Assembly: GCA_001599935.1 (NCBI GenBank)
Contig: BCIJ01000003.1
Span: 696,926 to 760,925 of the forward strand
Length of the DNA stretch: 64,000 nucleotides
Direction: 5' to 3'
Source of the DNA: Holtermannia corniformis
Taxonomy: Eukaryota > Basidiomycota > Tremellomycetes > Holtermanniales
Part shown: piece after piece, positions 21,381 to 33,459 of the stretch
Layout: the number at the start of each line of letters is the position of its first letter
Position numbering within the stretch: the stretch's first letter is position 1
Made by a program: the position numbers and the translations under genes
The notes under the pieces: model-generated
Told to the model about the DNA's origin: nothing
The model's input: the letters and a program-made list of their open reading frames with translations, nothing else
The model's database searches: none

Positions 21381-23584
21381 ATGCCGCTCAGCGTCGACTA
21401 TTCTGTCCGGTCTGGACGCCGTCAGGTCTTCTTCCCCATCTGCAAGTCTAGGAGAACCTCATCAAGTCCAGCCGCTGGTCGGTGCCGTCCTTCGTCCTTC
21501 ATTCGTCCATGCAAGTCGAGCAACGAGCTTTCAAACCTCGCTTCCACCATTCGCCTGGCGCGACTCTTTCTTCCTTCCATGGAGCATCCTCTCGACGAGA
21601 TGCGCGGGCGCAACTCCGGGGCCATCAACATGCGTAAACGTATCGTCATGAACCCCCCGCAGGCGTTCATTGCTGCCGCGGCGCTACAGAACGCGCAGAG
21701 CGGTTATCAGCACCTCGACTCATCCGTTGTGATTGGGCCGGATGGGCAAGCCGTGCTGATGCCTGATGCAGCGGTAACGGCAGTAGCACCAGCGGTCCAG
21801 GATCCTAATCAAGGACGTGTGCCTGCTCCGCCAGGAGTCGATTCTGCAGCAAGTGCGACCAGTGCCAGCGCTATCGCGAGCAGCCCGGCGGAATCGAGCG
21901 CAATCGTTGTCTCGACCTCTGACAGCGCAACGATTTCCTCCAGTACACCGGTGGCGGTCTCGACGCAGTCAAATCCGACCACATCTCTTTCGGCAACCGA
22001 GCCCTCAGTAACCGTGACCACGGACTCGACGGGGACCGTCACAATCACCCTCACGTCCTCCTCGAGCTCGGCACCATCATCACTGCCTTCAACTTCCTTC
22101 AGCGGGTCAATCGACAGAGCAAGCACATCGACCGCATCTTCATCTGCCAGTGCAAGTGCGACTGCCACGCTAGCTCCTGCGGTCAGACCGTTTACACGTT
22201 CGGCTCCGTTCATCTTCCTCTGCACGCTCGGCTCGCTCATCGTGATCGCTACAATCGCCACGTCCCTCTCATGGCTGCTTCGCTGGCGACGGCGACCGGG
22301 TGCACCGCTAGCTTGGTGCGGATGCTGCTGCTCGAGCGATGACTATGACGATGACGTCCACGACGGACTGTCGGACCTTGACATGTCCGTCGTCAGCTAT
22401 GGTGGCGCAACCAGCGTCACATCACTCCATCGAGCCGGAAGTCGAGCGAGCACCATACAGCAGACGGACGCCGAAAGGTCACTGCAGCGCCGGTCGTCTT
22501 TGTTCGCAACGGATCCAAACGCATCACCCTTCCTGCATTCGGTGACTGAACCGCCAGGCGGCGTGGAACTACCAGCGCATCCTGAAATGACTGCAGCACC
22601 GACATTGAACCACTTGATGTCGTTTGGTGCGGCGTCAGTCATGCCCCCTCTCCCGGCGCATCTGTACGGTGGCGACGGTCGACTCGAGGTGCGAAATCTG
22701 GCACCGGGCGAGGAACTCACAGACGGCGGCGCCTTGACGGCTGACTCGGCTATCGGATTGACACCGCGATTCCTGGGGGTCGATGGTGAGCGCACAAGCT
22801 GATGCAGCTGCATACTGACGCTGACGTAGGACACGGACTCGACGTTCCTTGGGGCCGACAAGCCTCTCGAATGTCAAATCACCCCACGCCTTTCATGTCG
22901 CCCCCCGACCCACGCAATTACCTCGACTTCCCATCGGCTGCAAGCACGCCCGAGCAGCCCCGGCCACCTTCGACAGGTACCTGGGCGTCCAACCTCCGCA
23001 GCACCCTGTTCGCCGCCATCTCTACCGTCGCAGCGCGCGCGACCCCAGCACCGCCGGAAACAGACCATTTCACACGGCCAGTCTTGCCATTGCACCGGGC
23101 TCAGTCAAAAGCCTCGTCGCGCAACTTTGTACTGCATGACGAGACGGACGCTGGGCGCGAGTTTGACCATGCCTCGCACGGCGTCCGCGTCTTCGGCAAG
23201 CAGGGGTCGTTGCTCAAGACGAGGCTTGCGAGCGCTGCTGAAAAGGGCTTTGCGCCCGTGATGGAGGAAGTAGCCGAGGGACCGGCAACCTGGGCGATCT
23301 CGCGCTCTTCATCGGCTAGCTCGGGTCATTGGCGGGCGCACCACCAGCGCAGTCGCAGTGTGCCGGACCAGGCGCCATATCGCACCCAACGGCTCAGCAG
23401 GCATGACAGCAACGCCTCGTCTCTGTCATCCAGCTCGGTAGCATCCACCGGCAATTTTTGGTCCTCGGCCGATGACAGTCGTCCACCCACGCCGCCACCG
23501 AGACTGGCGGCTGGTGAGCGCGCAAAGGGATGCAAGAGCAGAGGCAACGACGCCGAGTTTGTACCAGGTTTTGTAAACGTGTAG
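21381..23584 (+). CDS. Mucin-like single-pass membrane protein, Ser/Thr-rich
   Basis: Two exons (21381-22785 and 22830-23584) joined by a 44-nt intron with two CTGAC sites. The first 300 residues hold a Ser/Thr/Ala-rich region (ASATSASAIASSPAESSAI and VTVTTDSTGTVTITLTSSSS), likely O-glycosylated. A single membrane span, FIFLCTLGSLIVIATIATSL, is followed by a basic stop-transfer RWRRRPG and a cytosolic half of about 480 residues that is polar and Ser-rich with an Asp-rich patch (SDDYDDDVHDG). No catalytic domain is visible. The layout resembles fungal cell-wall stress sensors (Wsc/Mid2 type) but no WSC domain or clear signal peptide was found, so that role is only a suggestion. A Met at 21588 is an alternative start. 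Confidence 0.7.
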
Positions 23585-23665
23585 ATCTTAGAAAGAGGGG
23601 TATGCACATGCATGCGGATCTACGTGCTCGCACTATGGGTTATCAAACATGGACATGGACACTCT

Positions 23666-25522
23666 TCACCACCCGCCCGTCGCACGCTTTTCAGCTTCTG
23701 TGCGCTCGGGCGCGGGCTCTTCATATCCTCGAACTCTGGCGTTGTTGACTGCTGCAGTTGGTTGCCAACCCGACCACTGGATGCTGAGTGCCCGACCGCG
23801 CTCCTTGATGACCTTGAGATCCGTACTTCTGCCGCATGCCAGAGCAGGGCAGTCACCCCAACCACCAAGTGAGCCGACAAGCCACCGCTTGCTGCCAGCG
23901 CAAGCAACGGCTATCTCCAGCTCGGACCATAGCTCCTGTACCGAGACTGTCCCAATGTCCCAGCGACGCAGCTGCTCGCGCACCAACTCCTGGATCTTGG
24001 CAGGTGCTTGACGCTGCGGCAGTCTTGACACTGGTGAAGTAGGACTATGGACCGATATGGAAGCCTCGACGACACCGGGGATATGTACGTTGTGAACGTG
24101 CCGAGCGGCCAGTTTGTGTGCGTGGTTCGTCTCGCCGTGTCCCGACATGAACGGCAGCTCGACGCTCCGGATGCTACGGGGCGAGCGCGCAGGCAAGCCA
24201 GAGCCAAGGCGGAAGATTGCCGTTTGTGAAGCGTAGATCGGGCGTGGGCGATCTTCGGGCGTGAGCTCTGGATCTTGCGGGTAGTACGAGGGCGAAGATG
24301 AGATGCCGATCCCGGACACTTCGACGCTGTAGCCCCAGTCGTCGGCTGCGGATTCGGCCCACGACTTGAACTCGTCGGCCGTCATCTCGAGCTTGTGGTC
24401 GGAATGTCTACGCCATGGTGAGTTTTGGTCAAGGCTAGAGCCTGGTACTGACCTGAAGACACGTCCGGTTCGACCCGTTGGGTCTGCATAACCCTTGCGA
24501 GCGCCCTCGCCGTGACCATGGCCGTCGTCGAACCGAGGGAATTTGGCATTGAAGTCAAAGTTCTAATTGTGTCAGGACTGTTTTGCCAAAGGTCGACATA
24601 GCACTCACCGGCGTGGTCAAGAGAAGCAGCCTGGGTCGGTACGTGCCCAGAATCAGAGCAAAGCTCGAGAACGTATCTGGCTCGAGATGCTCGATCCTGG
24701 TTGATCAAGTTGAGCCTCTTCTCCACAAGGTAGAAAAACTCACACTTCAAGTGCGACGATAGCATCGTAGCCCTCCAACCTCGAGTTGTATTTTTCCAGA
24801 CCACCCAGCCAAATCTCCGACTCGAGCTTCTCCCAACGCACATACGGCTTGGACGAAGACGCAGGGCTTTGCGTCGAGGGCGGCTTTGTGACTTCGACGG
24901 CGAACGGGAGCACAGTGGGTGACAAGTCGATACCTCCGATGCGCTAGCAGCGTTAGAGGGGTAAACCTGAGACGAATCAGACATACGTGAAGAAAAAGCT
25001 CTGGGCACATTTCGTCGTCCTCTTGGGCACCGTCATCAAACGCAGAAAGAGATCGAGAGGGACCAGCGGTGATGGGAGGCTCCAAGATGGTATCTGGTGG
25101 TACAACCAAAGGCTCGAGCAAGGCTCCTGCCGAGGAGACATGTCAGCCATTGGGATCGCCTCGCACTGGGACACGGACCTGAACCGCATCCCATATCCAG
25201 CACCTGTCCTTGCATAAGCTGCGGCCTTGCAACGCGCTCGCATCCACTCACCGATCTGACTTGCTCCTTCCTCAGGACATCCAGCGCCCAGTGCCTCCTT
25301 TGCATCCACAGCCTGCACTCGGTCAGCACGGCCGATCACCGCAACCTTCCGATCTTGCACTGACTCTGGTGAGAACGTGACACCGGCAGCATCCTGAGCC
25401 TCGATCAAGCTGATTTCGAGCCTGTCCTTGTCGTCTGGGTTGGCCTGCTTGAGGTTTGCAGGCGCCACGGCCGGCGAGGCCGGGTTGTTCGAAGTCGGAG
25501 GGAGCGGTACAAGCTTTGACAT
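23666..25522 (-). CDS. HEN1: Small-RNA 2'-O-methyltransferase HEN1
   Basis: HEN1 adds a 2'-O-methyl group to the 3' end of small RNAs with SAM and a divalent metal. Joining minus-strand exons gives TFSPELWMQRRHWALDVLRK, then the SAM motif VLDMGCGSGALLEPL, then RIGGIDLSPTVLPFAVE. The metal-binding ExxEH motif is in ALEVIEHLEPDTFSS and the second His in FRHSDHKLEMTADEFKSWAE, with TTPNFDFNAKFPRF between. All hallmark residues of the methyltransferase domain are present. Introns of 40-55 nt were placed between each block and keep phase, including one that rebuilds GCGSG. No dsRNA-binding domain is seen, as is usual outside plants. The C-terminal 100 residues are less conserved. Start MSKLVPLPPTSNN at 25522; stop at 23666-23668. 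Confidence 0.9.
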
Positions 25523-26134
25523 TGTCCGGTGTGCTTTTCACCGCGATCGAGTGCCTACGTGAACGCTGCTGGCCGTACGTACGTGTTGAGAGACAGGTAG
25601 ACGAGGACGGTGCTCGTATGGTACGCTCGGTCGTCACCGTGCTGGTCACGTTGCTGTCGCCCCCAACGTTGCAAAGTCACACGCTCGCTTGGGTCTCGTG
25701 TGCGCACAACCAATGTGACGGGTTTTCACTCTCGATTGGAATCGGTGCAGATGAAACGGGCGGCAGGGCCCGGGCTTGCGAGCGTGGAGGATCCCAAGAC
25801 GCCTTGGAGTGCAGTCCGCACCGTCTGATGGCGTTTGATGCCATCCATGTTCTAGTCTGTGCACCTGACCGCCGTCGGCCAAACTTTGGGAACCTCATCG
25901 ACCGAGTCGAGACTGGGAACAAGGCCATGTCCATACCGCCGTCTAGCCTACGACGCCCAACAGACAGCCTCGATCACTCTCTGTCAGCCGTGCATTCAAC
26001 GGTCCGGGGAGGCAGATGGCCCGCGGGGCAGAGCCGGGGGCGCACCCACCCGCTTCCGCTCGCTGGATCAGATGAAGCCCTGCAACGCGGAACGTCATCA
26101 GCTACCGCCAGATGCTCGGACATCACTCACGGAT
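25523..26134. other. Intergenic region upstream of HEN1
   Basis: About 610 nt between the HEN1 start and the RasGEF stop, both minus-strand genes. A long plus-strand frame (25456-26196) crosses it but overlaps HEN1 coding DNA and has no recognisable domain. This region most likely holds the HEN1 promoter and RasGEF 3' UTR. Confidence 0.4.
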
Positions 26135-29100
26135 TCAGACAGCATCCGAGTTCTGTACGGCGGTATCAGCTAGACGTTGAGAATCCGTCCCATTGACGTA
26201 CATTTTTTCGTCTTCCCGTTCCCGCGGCTCCAGGCTGAGCGAAAGTTCGTACAGGTCGGGTGCCTTGTCAACGTCCTCGCAGCCTTTGTCGATAAAGCTC
26301 AGGATCGGTGCGCACGGCTGCAGATTGTAAGGCTGTGTCTGGTACTGCTGGATCTCGCGGATGATGTCGGCAGTCAACGCTCGCTTGTAAAAGTTGATGA
26401 GCGGTTTGGGCGGGGTCGCGTCGTTGGCATTGGCTGCGGGTGTGATGGTGTCTGCGTTGCCGTCCCCAAGGAACGTGAGCATTGTCAAGTAGAAGCCTGT
26501 ACGCGTGAGCAAACGCTGCAGCGCGTAACACAACTGACCCAGGAAAGGGACGCAAGGCGGATTGACCGTCTTGAGGAGCTGCCGGTACTTTGCAAAGTTG
26601 CCGCTCGAGTCGAGCTTATCGTCTAGCTCTGCCTTCATAGCGACCGTCTTGGCGCTGAGCAGCTCTTTTGTCCGCTTGAGGCGCTCGATCGGCGCCGCGT
26701 TGACGCCAGCAATGCAGGCGGCCATGGAGGAAAAGTTGTTGAGTTGGCGGCACTCCTGCGGGAGCGTCAATCCTCTAGTTGGGTAAATACAAAGTGGAAC
26801 TCACAGTCGCGACCTGAATCCACATCTTCATCGTCGCCGCCCGACGCTTGGCATCGTTGTGCATCAGGATCGTCTCTGTTACCCAGCCCGCCATCTGAAC
26901 GTTCAGCTACCGACTCTCACACTGTGAGAGTCTACCCACCCGATTCGAGCTGAAGATACTCCACTTGAGGTTCGGTGATCGTGTGTCACCATCTGGTGAA
27001 CTCCAAGCGCAGTCGAGGAACTCTCCGGGCCGGCAGCGGTTATACCGCCCGCTCTCGAGGATAGTGAGCTGACGCGCGAGCTCAATCGGGCTAATGTCGA
27101 GCAGTTTCAACGATCGACCCGCCGGTACACGCGGGATCAGTGGCGCAGGCGGCGCAAACATTGCGCCCGAGACCATTTTGCGCGTCGTGTGTTCGCCAGA
27201 AAGCTATTACCGTCAGTCGAGCTCACAGGTGTCGCGAGTGACGTACCTTGCGGTTCACGAGCGTGATCAGATGGGTCGAGCTGGAGGAGTTGCCGTGAGC
27301 GGGCAGAATGTTGGCGGCAAAGTCACGGATCTGGTGCAAGATCTCGACGTCGTCGTTCTCCGTGAAATGTTGATCGAGCCACGCCTTGAGCGTGTTGATG
27401 ACTCTGCTGTGTGTCAGCGGTATACATCATGCTAGCGAGCGGCACACCTCAACCGTATTGGCGTTTGCTTCTTAACCTGCCATTCGCGAAGCTGCTCGGG
27501 CGTCAAGCCTGGCGGCGGCTCGATCAGATAGCGCTTGACAAGCAAGTCGATGACTTCCGGGCCGGTTGCAAACGAGCGATAGGTCGTAAGGAAGGCTTGG
27601 AAGAAGTTGGTGTCTAAACATATCAATCTCTGTTCGTCACTGGAGCTCGTGCACAAACCTGTCGAGTTATGTGGCGTCAGGCGCTCGACAAGTGCTTTCA
27701 ACGTGCCAGCCTTGACACCGCCTTTGTCGTCAAAGATGATTTCGGATGGCGCGTAATCGGGTCCGAGGTATGCTGGCGTCTCTTCCGGCTGCCTGGCAGG
27801 TTGAGGTCGAGCCGCCGCGAGGCTGTCCTCTCCGAGCAGCTTGGCGAGCTTTCTGCTGTTGCCCGAATTCTTCTTCGAGGGTGACAGTCGAGCTGATCAC
27901 ACATCAGCAAGAGAGCCCCACTCGACACAGCCAACGTACACTCATCCGCATCACTGTTCGACCGGTTTCGCAAAAAGGGCATTGATTTGATCAAGCCAGC
28001 CGTCGAGCTCGAGCGAACCGAGCCACCCGCCAACCCATCCGACCCCCCAACTGTCGACGCGGCAGCGTTCGACCCACTCCGCGATCGGCCCTTGCCGACC
28101 AAGCTCGACTGACTGCCCGACGGCGCCTTATACATGATGCTGTGATCAAAGTTGTCACGCTCCTCAGCGGCCGCTTGTGCGCGCTCCTTCTCGTCTTGGT
28201 CCAGGAACTCTTCCTCGAGCCCAACGACTCGTCCGCGGAGCGAGTCGCGCGCGCTACGGCGCGAAGAGCGCGAGATGGACGAGACTGAGGAACCGGGTCG
28301 AGTATGTTGTTGATACGACTGGCGGGATGATCGGCGGGATGATTCGGCAGATTGGTTTGTGAAAGCGCGAGTACCAATTTGAGCGCGCACTGCACCGCGA
28401 GCAACGGCTGTTTCTTGCTCGTTGGCTGTGAGGTAGAGTTGTCGCAGGTGTGACACGAGTGAGCCGCTGTGCTCGCCTACGGCTTGTACGAGGCGTGCGC
28501 GTTCGTCTCCAGCTTGCGGCGATACAATGATCAAACGGGCCACGGCGTCCAGGAGTGATTGATGTGCCGTTTCGAACCCTGACAGCGACGTCTGTGCGGC
28601 GTTGACCAGCTGTGCGTATGCTTTGCTGTTTGAAGGTGCGCTGTTGAAAGGTGCAAGCTCGCCATCGAGGTCGATCGCCGAAGCGATGTCGATGCAATCG
28701 ACTGCCGACTTCAGACGCGACACCGAGCGAACCAGCTGGATCGCATGATCTGCCGTCGCGCCACCTTGAGCAGCTTGAACCTCCCCCAATGCTGCCACCG
28801 CATCTGCAACAGCGGCATCATCCAGCGCAACCCATTGCCGACCGTCATCCGGTCCCTCGCGGCTGAAACCCCAACCACCGCGACCGTACATGCCCAGACC
28901 CTGCGCTCCAAACGTGGCATTCTTCGGTCGACCCGTAGCCTCGTTACCAGCTTGTAAGATCGCAGTCTCGCCGGTCGCAGCTCTGATGCGCGCCGCTTCG
29001 CCCGGAAAATGCGTCGCGACATCGCGGAGCTTGCCGGCACTGCGCAGAACTTCACCCCACGTATCGGGCTCGGCGGCGGGTGGATCTGGCGATGTGGTAG

Positions 29101-30660
29101 CTAGTGAAGCCGAGTGGACCGAGAAGACGAGCTTGCTGAGGGCGGCCGAAACTCCCCACTGCGCTTTGATCATGTCGCCGAGCCAGGGTGGACTTGGCGG
29201 GAAGCCGTCGTCTTGAGATGGGGGCGAAGGTAGAGTGACGTATCCGAGAGCCGTGACAAGGTCGCTCACAGCCGTTGTGGTGGTTCTAACTGCAGCACGG
29301 AGCTGTTGCAGCGCTTCCTCGCGCTGCTCGACCAAAGCCGAGTCCATGGGGGTATCGCGATCTCTGGGCGTACCGAGTGCCTGCTCCGCTTCACTGCCAT
29401 TCCCCACGGCATCAAAGACCTCGCGCAGCGCTTGATCGACCGCAAAGACCATGTCGCCAACCGTCGCCTCGTTTGGTGGCTTCAAGGCTTCCTCTACAAG
29501 CTTGCGCTTGCGCTTTTCAGCGGCAACAGTTGCCTTTGCGAGCGGTTCGACCGCTTGGCGTTGCAGGTCCCGCCCTGAGGCCCTGCTGCCAACACTCATC
29601 CGCTGCACATCACGCAACAGCTCCTCCTCTGTCAAGCCCACGACACTCGGCAACTGCGCACGCCGCTCGCCCGTCTCGGTATTGACAAAGTACCACTCGG
29701 CGCCGTCATCCGTCAACCGAGCTTGCCAAGGCTTGGGTACATTCTTCGGTGGGATCTTGAACTCTTCCTGGTCGGCCGAGACGACGGGATTGGCCGCGGC
29801 AAACGTCTGTGAGAGATCCATCTCGTTCATGTCGAACGTGTCGTCGCCGAGCCCAAGGGTATGCGTATCGACGCCCGGCAGCTCCCAGGACGATTCGCCC
29901 GTCTTGGTGTTGTGGTAATATATCTAAGCTGTCAGCGCGTGCGACCTGTAGCTGATCAGATACACACTTGTCCGCTCGGCGTCATGCTAGGCACCCAAAA
30001 GTCTCCTTCGGCCTCCTCGTCTTTCTGACGCTGTTTGCCCTTATCGCCCGGATCGTCGCGGAAAGCATGGTACGCTTGGCCGCCGTTTTGCAGCTCACGC
30101 TCCTCTTCGTTCGAGTGCCGCTCGCCATCGTCGTCGTCGTCCATCATCCCGCGCGCGAGGTCATCGAACCCCACCTCCTTTTCCATCTCTCGACGAAGCC
30201 AGTCGGCATCGTCGTCGTCGATCTCTATGCCCTCAGCTAGGCCAAGCTCCTCTTTCGTGGATGGAGGATCTGGCGTTGCCATGGCTGTGGGTCTCACAAG
30301 CGTCGAGGGTCCAGGCTGATCGAGCTCGCGTGCCTTGTCCAACGGCAGCTCTCGAACCTCGCCATTCGGCAGCACCTCGACGTCGTACCCTTCTTCAACC
30401 GCCATCTCGGCAATCAGGGCCTCGACCTCGTCCTCACTCATCCGTTCGACATAGTTGCTCGGGAACCAGCCGCGGACGCCATTGATCAGGCCGTCCCACC
30501 ACCCGCTCGGGAGCTGTGTCAAAACTTCGATGATGTCGCCTTGGACAAACGAGAGTGCCGATGCATCGGCTGACGAAAAGTCGTATTGCGCGCGTACGTA
30601 GAAGGACTGGATATCTCCGTTGGCATCGGCCGGTTCGATAGGTGAAATGTCGGTCGACAT
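26135..30660 (-). CDS. CDC25: Cdc25-family Ras guanine nucleotide exchange factor with SH3 and WW-like domains
   Basis: This large minus-strand gene activates Ras by exchanging GDP for GTP, upstream of cAMP and mating pathways. Its start MSTDISPIEPADANGD leads to an SH3 domain (VRAQYDFSSADASALSFVQ ... GWWDGLINGVRGWFPSNYV). A WW domain follows (WVPSMTPSGQ, an intron at about 29925-29970, IYYHNTKTGESSWELP) and a second, degenerate one (PWQARLTDDGAEWYFVNTET) that lacks the second Trp. After a helical and Ser-rich linker come the RasGEF N-terminal module (FFQAFLTTYRSFATGPEVID) and the catalytic domain (LLDISPIELARQLTILESG, MAGWVTETILMHNDAKRRAA, FSSMAACIAGVNAAPIERLK, VPFLGFYLTMLTFLGDG). Several short introns interrupt the C-terminal half. 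End at 26135 is approximate to the last exon. Confidence 0.9.
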
Positions 30661-31281
30661 GATCGTGTGGCGGACCCGACAGCTTTAGCGCGCACGGGCT
30701 AGCACGCGCGTTGGGTCCGTTGGGGGAGCACACGGCACAAGCTATTCTGGCCTATCGAAGCTGTTGGTACAGTGACCTATGCGGTTTCGAGACATGCGCT
30801 CACCTGTACAGCTCGAAAGGATACGGGTTGAGCTTAATCAAGCCCGAGCCTCCTCTCAAACGGTCAGCTGTCAGCACCTTGCGAGCTCTCTAGTCGTGAA
30901 CTACGGCCCAAGACGCTGATCAGCTTGATCCTGCAGACGCGCGCTTTGGTGTATCACTCACGACTCGAGCCGAAACGACGGGCCGTGCGGATTGATGGCC
31001 GCCAAAGTGGATTCCTGCACGTTGTATCCGACTCGTGCTCGCCAACGTGCCCACTACGCCTATCGCCACCACGTCCAGTGGGGTATGAGACGGCTAGACC
31101 CTGCTCCGAGCCGTGGTTCGCTTGGTGATGGCCTGGCTGGGCGGCTGCTCTTGTGCTGCGGTTGAAGCGAGTACGCTCAACGGCTCATTATGGCAAAGTG
31201 CTCGCGTGGGATTACGTAAAGTGACCTAAACCAGTCCAAGTCGCGACTCGCAACAGCGCAAGAGTGTACAAACTACCCAAG
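30661..31281. promoter_or_regulatory. Divergent promoter region (RasGEF / RS cyclophilin)
   Basis: A 621-nt spacer between divergent start codons. I find no gene, tRNA or clear repeat. The two promoters must lie here. Confidence 0.35.
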
Positions 31282-32935
31282 ATGGCGCCCAACCCAAGAG
31301 TCTTCATGGACTTTACGATCGACAACGAGCCAGCAGGTCGTGTCGTCGTGCGTGTCCAACCGGGTTGATGTTGTACGGCATGCTGATGTTTGCGCGCTAG
31401 TTTGAGCTCGACAGAGATCGGTCAGTACCGTTGCTCAGACTATACGGTCAAGACGCTGATGCTCTGACAGAGTACCAAAGACTGTCGAAAAGTATGCAAC
31501 GAGCTCGGTGTTGCGGTGATAGCTGATACTTGTACAGCTTTCGCGCGCTCTGCACCGGCGAAAAGGGACATTCGAAAGCGACTGGGGTCCCACTCTGCTA
31601 CAAGAGCAGCCCGATCCATCGCATCATCGGTGTGTAGCTCGTCAACTGTCTGCCGAGTCTTATGGGACTGATGATTGTCCAAACAGATGGCTTCATGCTG
31701 CAAGGTGGTGACTTTACAAAAGGGACAGGAAGTGGCGGCGAGAGCATCTACGGCGGCGCATTCGCAGATGAGAATCTCGATGGCAGCATTGATCGCGAGG
31801 GGTGTGTTTTCGATTCAACCTGCTAGTCGGTTGTCTGGGCTAACGAGGCCGAGGTTGCTCGTGATGGCCAACCGTGGGCCCGATACCAACGGCTCGCAAT
31901 GGTTTGTGACGCTCGCGAGTGCAGAGCACCTCGACGGTAAACATGTGTAAGCCTACCAACGCTGGAATGCCTGTCGTACAGCAGAACTGAAGCAAATAGG
32001 ATCTTCGGCAAGGTCGTGTCCGGCCTGCCCTTGATCAAGCAGCTTGGCAAGCTCGAGACGGGCGAAAAGGACAGACCGGTACAGCGCGTGGTCGTGAGCA
32101 ATTGTGGCGAGCTGGAATTGAGGAAGAAGGCGGCGCCGGTTGCTGCCCCAGGTGAGTTGATCGACGACTTGGTGACACGCAAAGCTGATGGGCCTTGGTA
32201 GCTCGATCACGCTCGCTCAGTCGGAGTCAAAGTCGTAGTCGTAGCCGCAGCGCAAGCATCAGCTCGTCCGACTCGGAAGCCGAACGCCGTCGACGCCGCC
32301 GAGCGCGTAAAGATGAAAAGCGCGCCAAGAAGGAGCGTGAAAAGGCAGAACGGAAAGCCAAGCAACTGTCCGAGGATCGCGAAGAGACCTTGTCAGAATT
32401 GGACGCGCGGTGAGGATCGTGCCGTTGTTCCGACAAAGCGGTGCTGACGCGTGCCTAGGCTCGAGAGGGAAGAGCAAGCACAGTTCGAACAGGAGCGGTT
32501 GGAACGGATTGAGAGGACTAGACGAGAGTTGGAGGCTGCAAAGGCTGCGCGAGCCGGTAAAGATGGCATCGTGTACAAAGGTATGCTCCTTGTGAATGAT
32601 CGGTGCTGACACTCTCAGGCCGAGGACAGATGCGCTACCTGGATCCCGAAACACTGCCTCGCGGAGACCGAGACCGAGCGCGATACCAGCCGTACACGCG
32701 GGAGCGGGAGCGAGAGCAACCCAGGCCGCAACGCAGACGGTCTCCACCGCGCTCGCAGCCGCAAACGGGCGCCGATAGTGCCGATTGGCGTCGTGCGGCC
32801 CGTGCCGAACCGCGATTCGATCGTGAGACTGCGGTTGAGAACCCGAGGGAGCTCAGTCCTGTCAAGCTGCTGGAGCGGGATCGCGAGGAGCGCGGGGACC
32901 GCGAGATGAGCATGGAGCTGGATGAGGACGATTGA
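31282..32935 (+). CDS. Cyclophilin-type peptidyl-prolyl isomerase with RS-rich C-terminus
   Basis: The first 170 residues form a cyclophilin domain, which catalyses proline cis-trans isomerisation: [51 protein letters not shown] with the catalytic Arg, [20 protein letters not shown] and [17 protein letters not shown]. The rest is basic and Arg/Ser-rich ([16 protein letters not shown]), then coiled-coil-like ([20 protein letters not shown]) and ends MELDEDD. This resembles nuclear, spliceosome-linked cyclophilins (PPIG/Cyp-RS). The N-terminal domain is cut into micro-exons: 31401-31420 (20 nt) and 31471-31491 (21 nt), which together rebuild [14 protein letters not shown]. The stop is at 32933-32935. 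Confidence 0.9.
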
Positions 32936-33063
32936 TGTCTTCCCAGAGCCAGCAGGGCATGAGCGAACGCAATGCATGTTTGCAAGACGGCTATGGCGCA
33001 ATGTTCAGTACGTCCCCAATACTCATTGAAATTATACATCCCACATCTCTCACATAGTCCACT

Positions 33064-33459
33064 TCACTTCTTCTCAGCATCAACCTCATTCAGCTCGTGC
33101 GCAAGCTTGACGACATTGTTCTGCGTCCGGTCAGCCTCTCTGCCCTACCTCGAGGTGACCAGGATACACACCCCGCTGCGCTCGATCACGACGGCGGGAT
33201 CACCCTCTTTCCCATTCCGCGTGACCGTGTTGCCCTTCTTCGACGTGACTTGGGCTTTGCCCTCTTTAACGTCGGCGACTTTACCAGCTACGGCATGTTA
33301 ACCGCTAGAGGGCCAAAGAGAATGACTGCAAAGAGACATACAAGGGTTCCCGGATCCCCACTTCCACGAAACGTCGTCGCCCTGGATAGATTGCGTCAGC
33401 TCGGTGAAGCGCCCTGGTGAAGCGCGATGAACCTTTTGGAGATCCTCGGGTGCAGTCAT
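33064..33459 (-). CDS. DUF2945 / HVA1-type TUDOR-like small protein
   Basis: Three minus-strand exons give MTAPEDLQKVHRASPGRFTE, then VSWKWGSGNPAGKVADVKEG, KAQVTSKKGNTVTRNGKEGD, PAVVIERSGNNVVKLAHELN and a Lys-rich end (EVDAEKK). The WKWGSG, GKV and GDPAVVI features match the DUF2945 (hypervirulence-associated TUDOR-like) family, small proteins of unclear function. Introns are about 33297-33345 and 33117-33166 (approximate). Start at 33459, stop at 33064-33066. The protein is about 95 residues, a usual length. Confidence 0.78.

Noticed and set aside
25456..26196. 246-codon plus-strand frame across the HEN1 start
   Set aside because: It overlaps the HEN1 first exon on the other strand, has no domain, signal or repeat, and GC-rich DNA readily gives such open frames.
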